Assembly: GCA_010645155.1 (NCBI GenBank)
Contig: CM021317.1
Span: forward strand, 9,308,313 to 9,372,312
Source: Tigriopus japonicus
Lineage: Eukaryota; Arthropoda; Copepoda; Harpacticoida; Harpacticidae
DNA: 64,000 nucleotides
Reading direction: 5' to 3'
Positions 63,392-64,000 of this stretch are shown one piece after another. The notes below the pieces were generated by a model. The model was not told the origin of the DNA. It saw only the letters and a program-made list of their open reading frames with translations, and made no database searches. The translations under genes and the position numbers were made by a program. Every line of letters begins with the position of its first letter. Position 1 is the stretch's first letter.

Positions 63392-64000
63392 TGTTATGTA
63401 CCAGCTGATGAAGCAAAGTTGTCCACCTTTTTCTCACATGAAGTGAGGTCTAGCCATTATATGGTCTGTGATCTCTACCTCAATCACCTTTGGAGCCACC
63501 AAGTGCTAACTGGTGGCTTGAGAGAAACACTTTGAAGTCTCAGCTCAGGGCAAGCCAGCTTTTGTTGCTTCCAAACCTGCCATCTCTTTAGTAGCACACT
63601 CTCTCTTAGTCTTGAGTCCTTAGCTGCTGCTGGCACTTCCCCTCGCACTTCTTTCTTGTTCTTCTATGTCAACCGTTCTCTACGTCGTTTGACGCCGTTC
63701 AGGGCAACCATGCGCTTGCCGCTTCTCCTTGCACTTCTTTCCTGTTCTTCTATGTCAACCGTTTTTTACGTCGTTTGACGGCGTTCAGGGCAACCACGCG
63801 CTTGCCACTTCTCCTCGTACTTCTTCTCTCTTGCACCTCAGGCTTACTAGACATCTAAGTACTTCTTCTACGTCTAGTCAGGGATAACCTATATAATAGT
63901 ATTAATACTGGATGCGAACTCGCGGAATTTCTCCGGCACGCAACCTCCGGTATGAGGCCGAGATTCGTAAACAAGAAGAATAAACCGCCATGTTGGGAGC
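63392..64000 (+). mobile_element. possible LTR, cut by the window end
   Basis: Begins tgttatgtaccag, a common LTR start. It contains a TATA-like ctatataata (63889-63898) and, 90 bases on, AATAAA (63979-63984), the order U3-R expected in an LTR. It also holds an 86-bp tandem repeat. No second LTR, primer-binding site or reverse transcriptase lies in the window, so it may instead be a promoter region of an ordinary gene. Confidence 0.3.
63631..63828 (+). repeat. tandem repeat, 86-bp unit, 2.3 copies
   Basis: Units start at 63631, 63717 and 63803 (tggcacttc / tgccgcttc / tgccacttc). They share ttcttctatgtcaaccgtt, acgtcgtttgacg and gttcagggcaacca. The copies are about 90% alike by eye. Confidence 0.85.

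Overview
This is a nuclear genome window from an animal, most likely an arthropod and probably a small crustacean such as a copepod. The evidence is GT-AG introns, animal-type gene families, convergent genes on both strands, polyadenylation signals and many small DNA transposons. The taxon is an inference from protein style and genome texture; no sequence comparison was run.

Layout. 1.8-2.9 kb (+): 3' part of an alpha-1,4-glycosyltransferase (A4GALT/GT32-like) gene. 3.1-5.2 kb: an 8-bp-duplicating hAT-type element with a second transposon inside it. 6.2-12.4 kb (-): a complete polypeptide GalNAc-transferase gene, the most striking gene here. It has two pairs of duplicated alternative exons, one in the catalytic domain and one in the ricin-type lectin domain. 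About 13-34 kb: a 20-kb stretch with no recognisable gene and few transposons, ending in a pyrimidine-rich/GAGA tract. 35.7-42.6 kb (+): complete CLUAP1/IFT38 (ciliary transport), with one GC-AG intron and a last intron holding a Tc1 element nested in a mariner-like element that has perfect 88-bp inverted repeats. 42.9-43.6 kb (-): cytochrome c. 45.1-46.3 kb: a pogo-like element. 49.7-51.5 kb (+): NAA40 (histone N-terminal acetyltransferase). 52.3-53.8 kb (-): UQCRB (complex III subunit 7). 54.3-54.5 kb: a tRNA-derived SINE candidate. 56.3-58.2 kb (+): ATP synthase beta. 60.3-60.6 kb (-): two exon-like blocks of an unidentified gene. 61.3-62.9 kb: a second hAT-type element with a nested 120-bp hAT MITE. 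63.4-64 kb: a possible LTR running off the window.

Functional themes. Three nuclear-encoded respiratory-chain genes (cytochrome c, UQCRB, ATP synthase beta) lie within about 16 kb, interrupted by NAA40. The GalNAc-transferase and the A4GALT-like enzyme are both Golgi glycosylation enzymes but lie on opposite strands and are not obviously co-regulated. All gene models were built by hand from splice sites; exon phases close exactly in every complete model (GALNT 646/648 aa, CLUAP1 449, cytochrome c 105, NAA40 252, UQCRB 183, ATP synthase beta 522).
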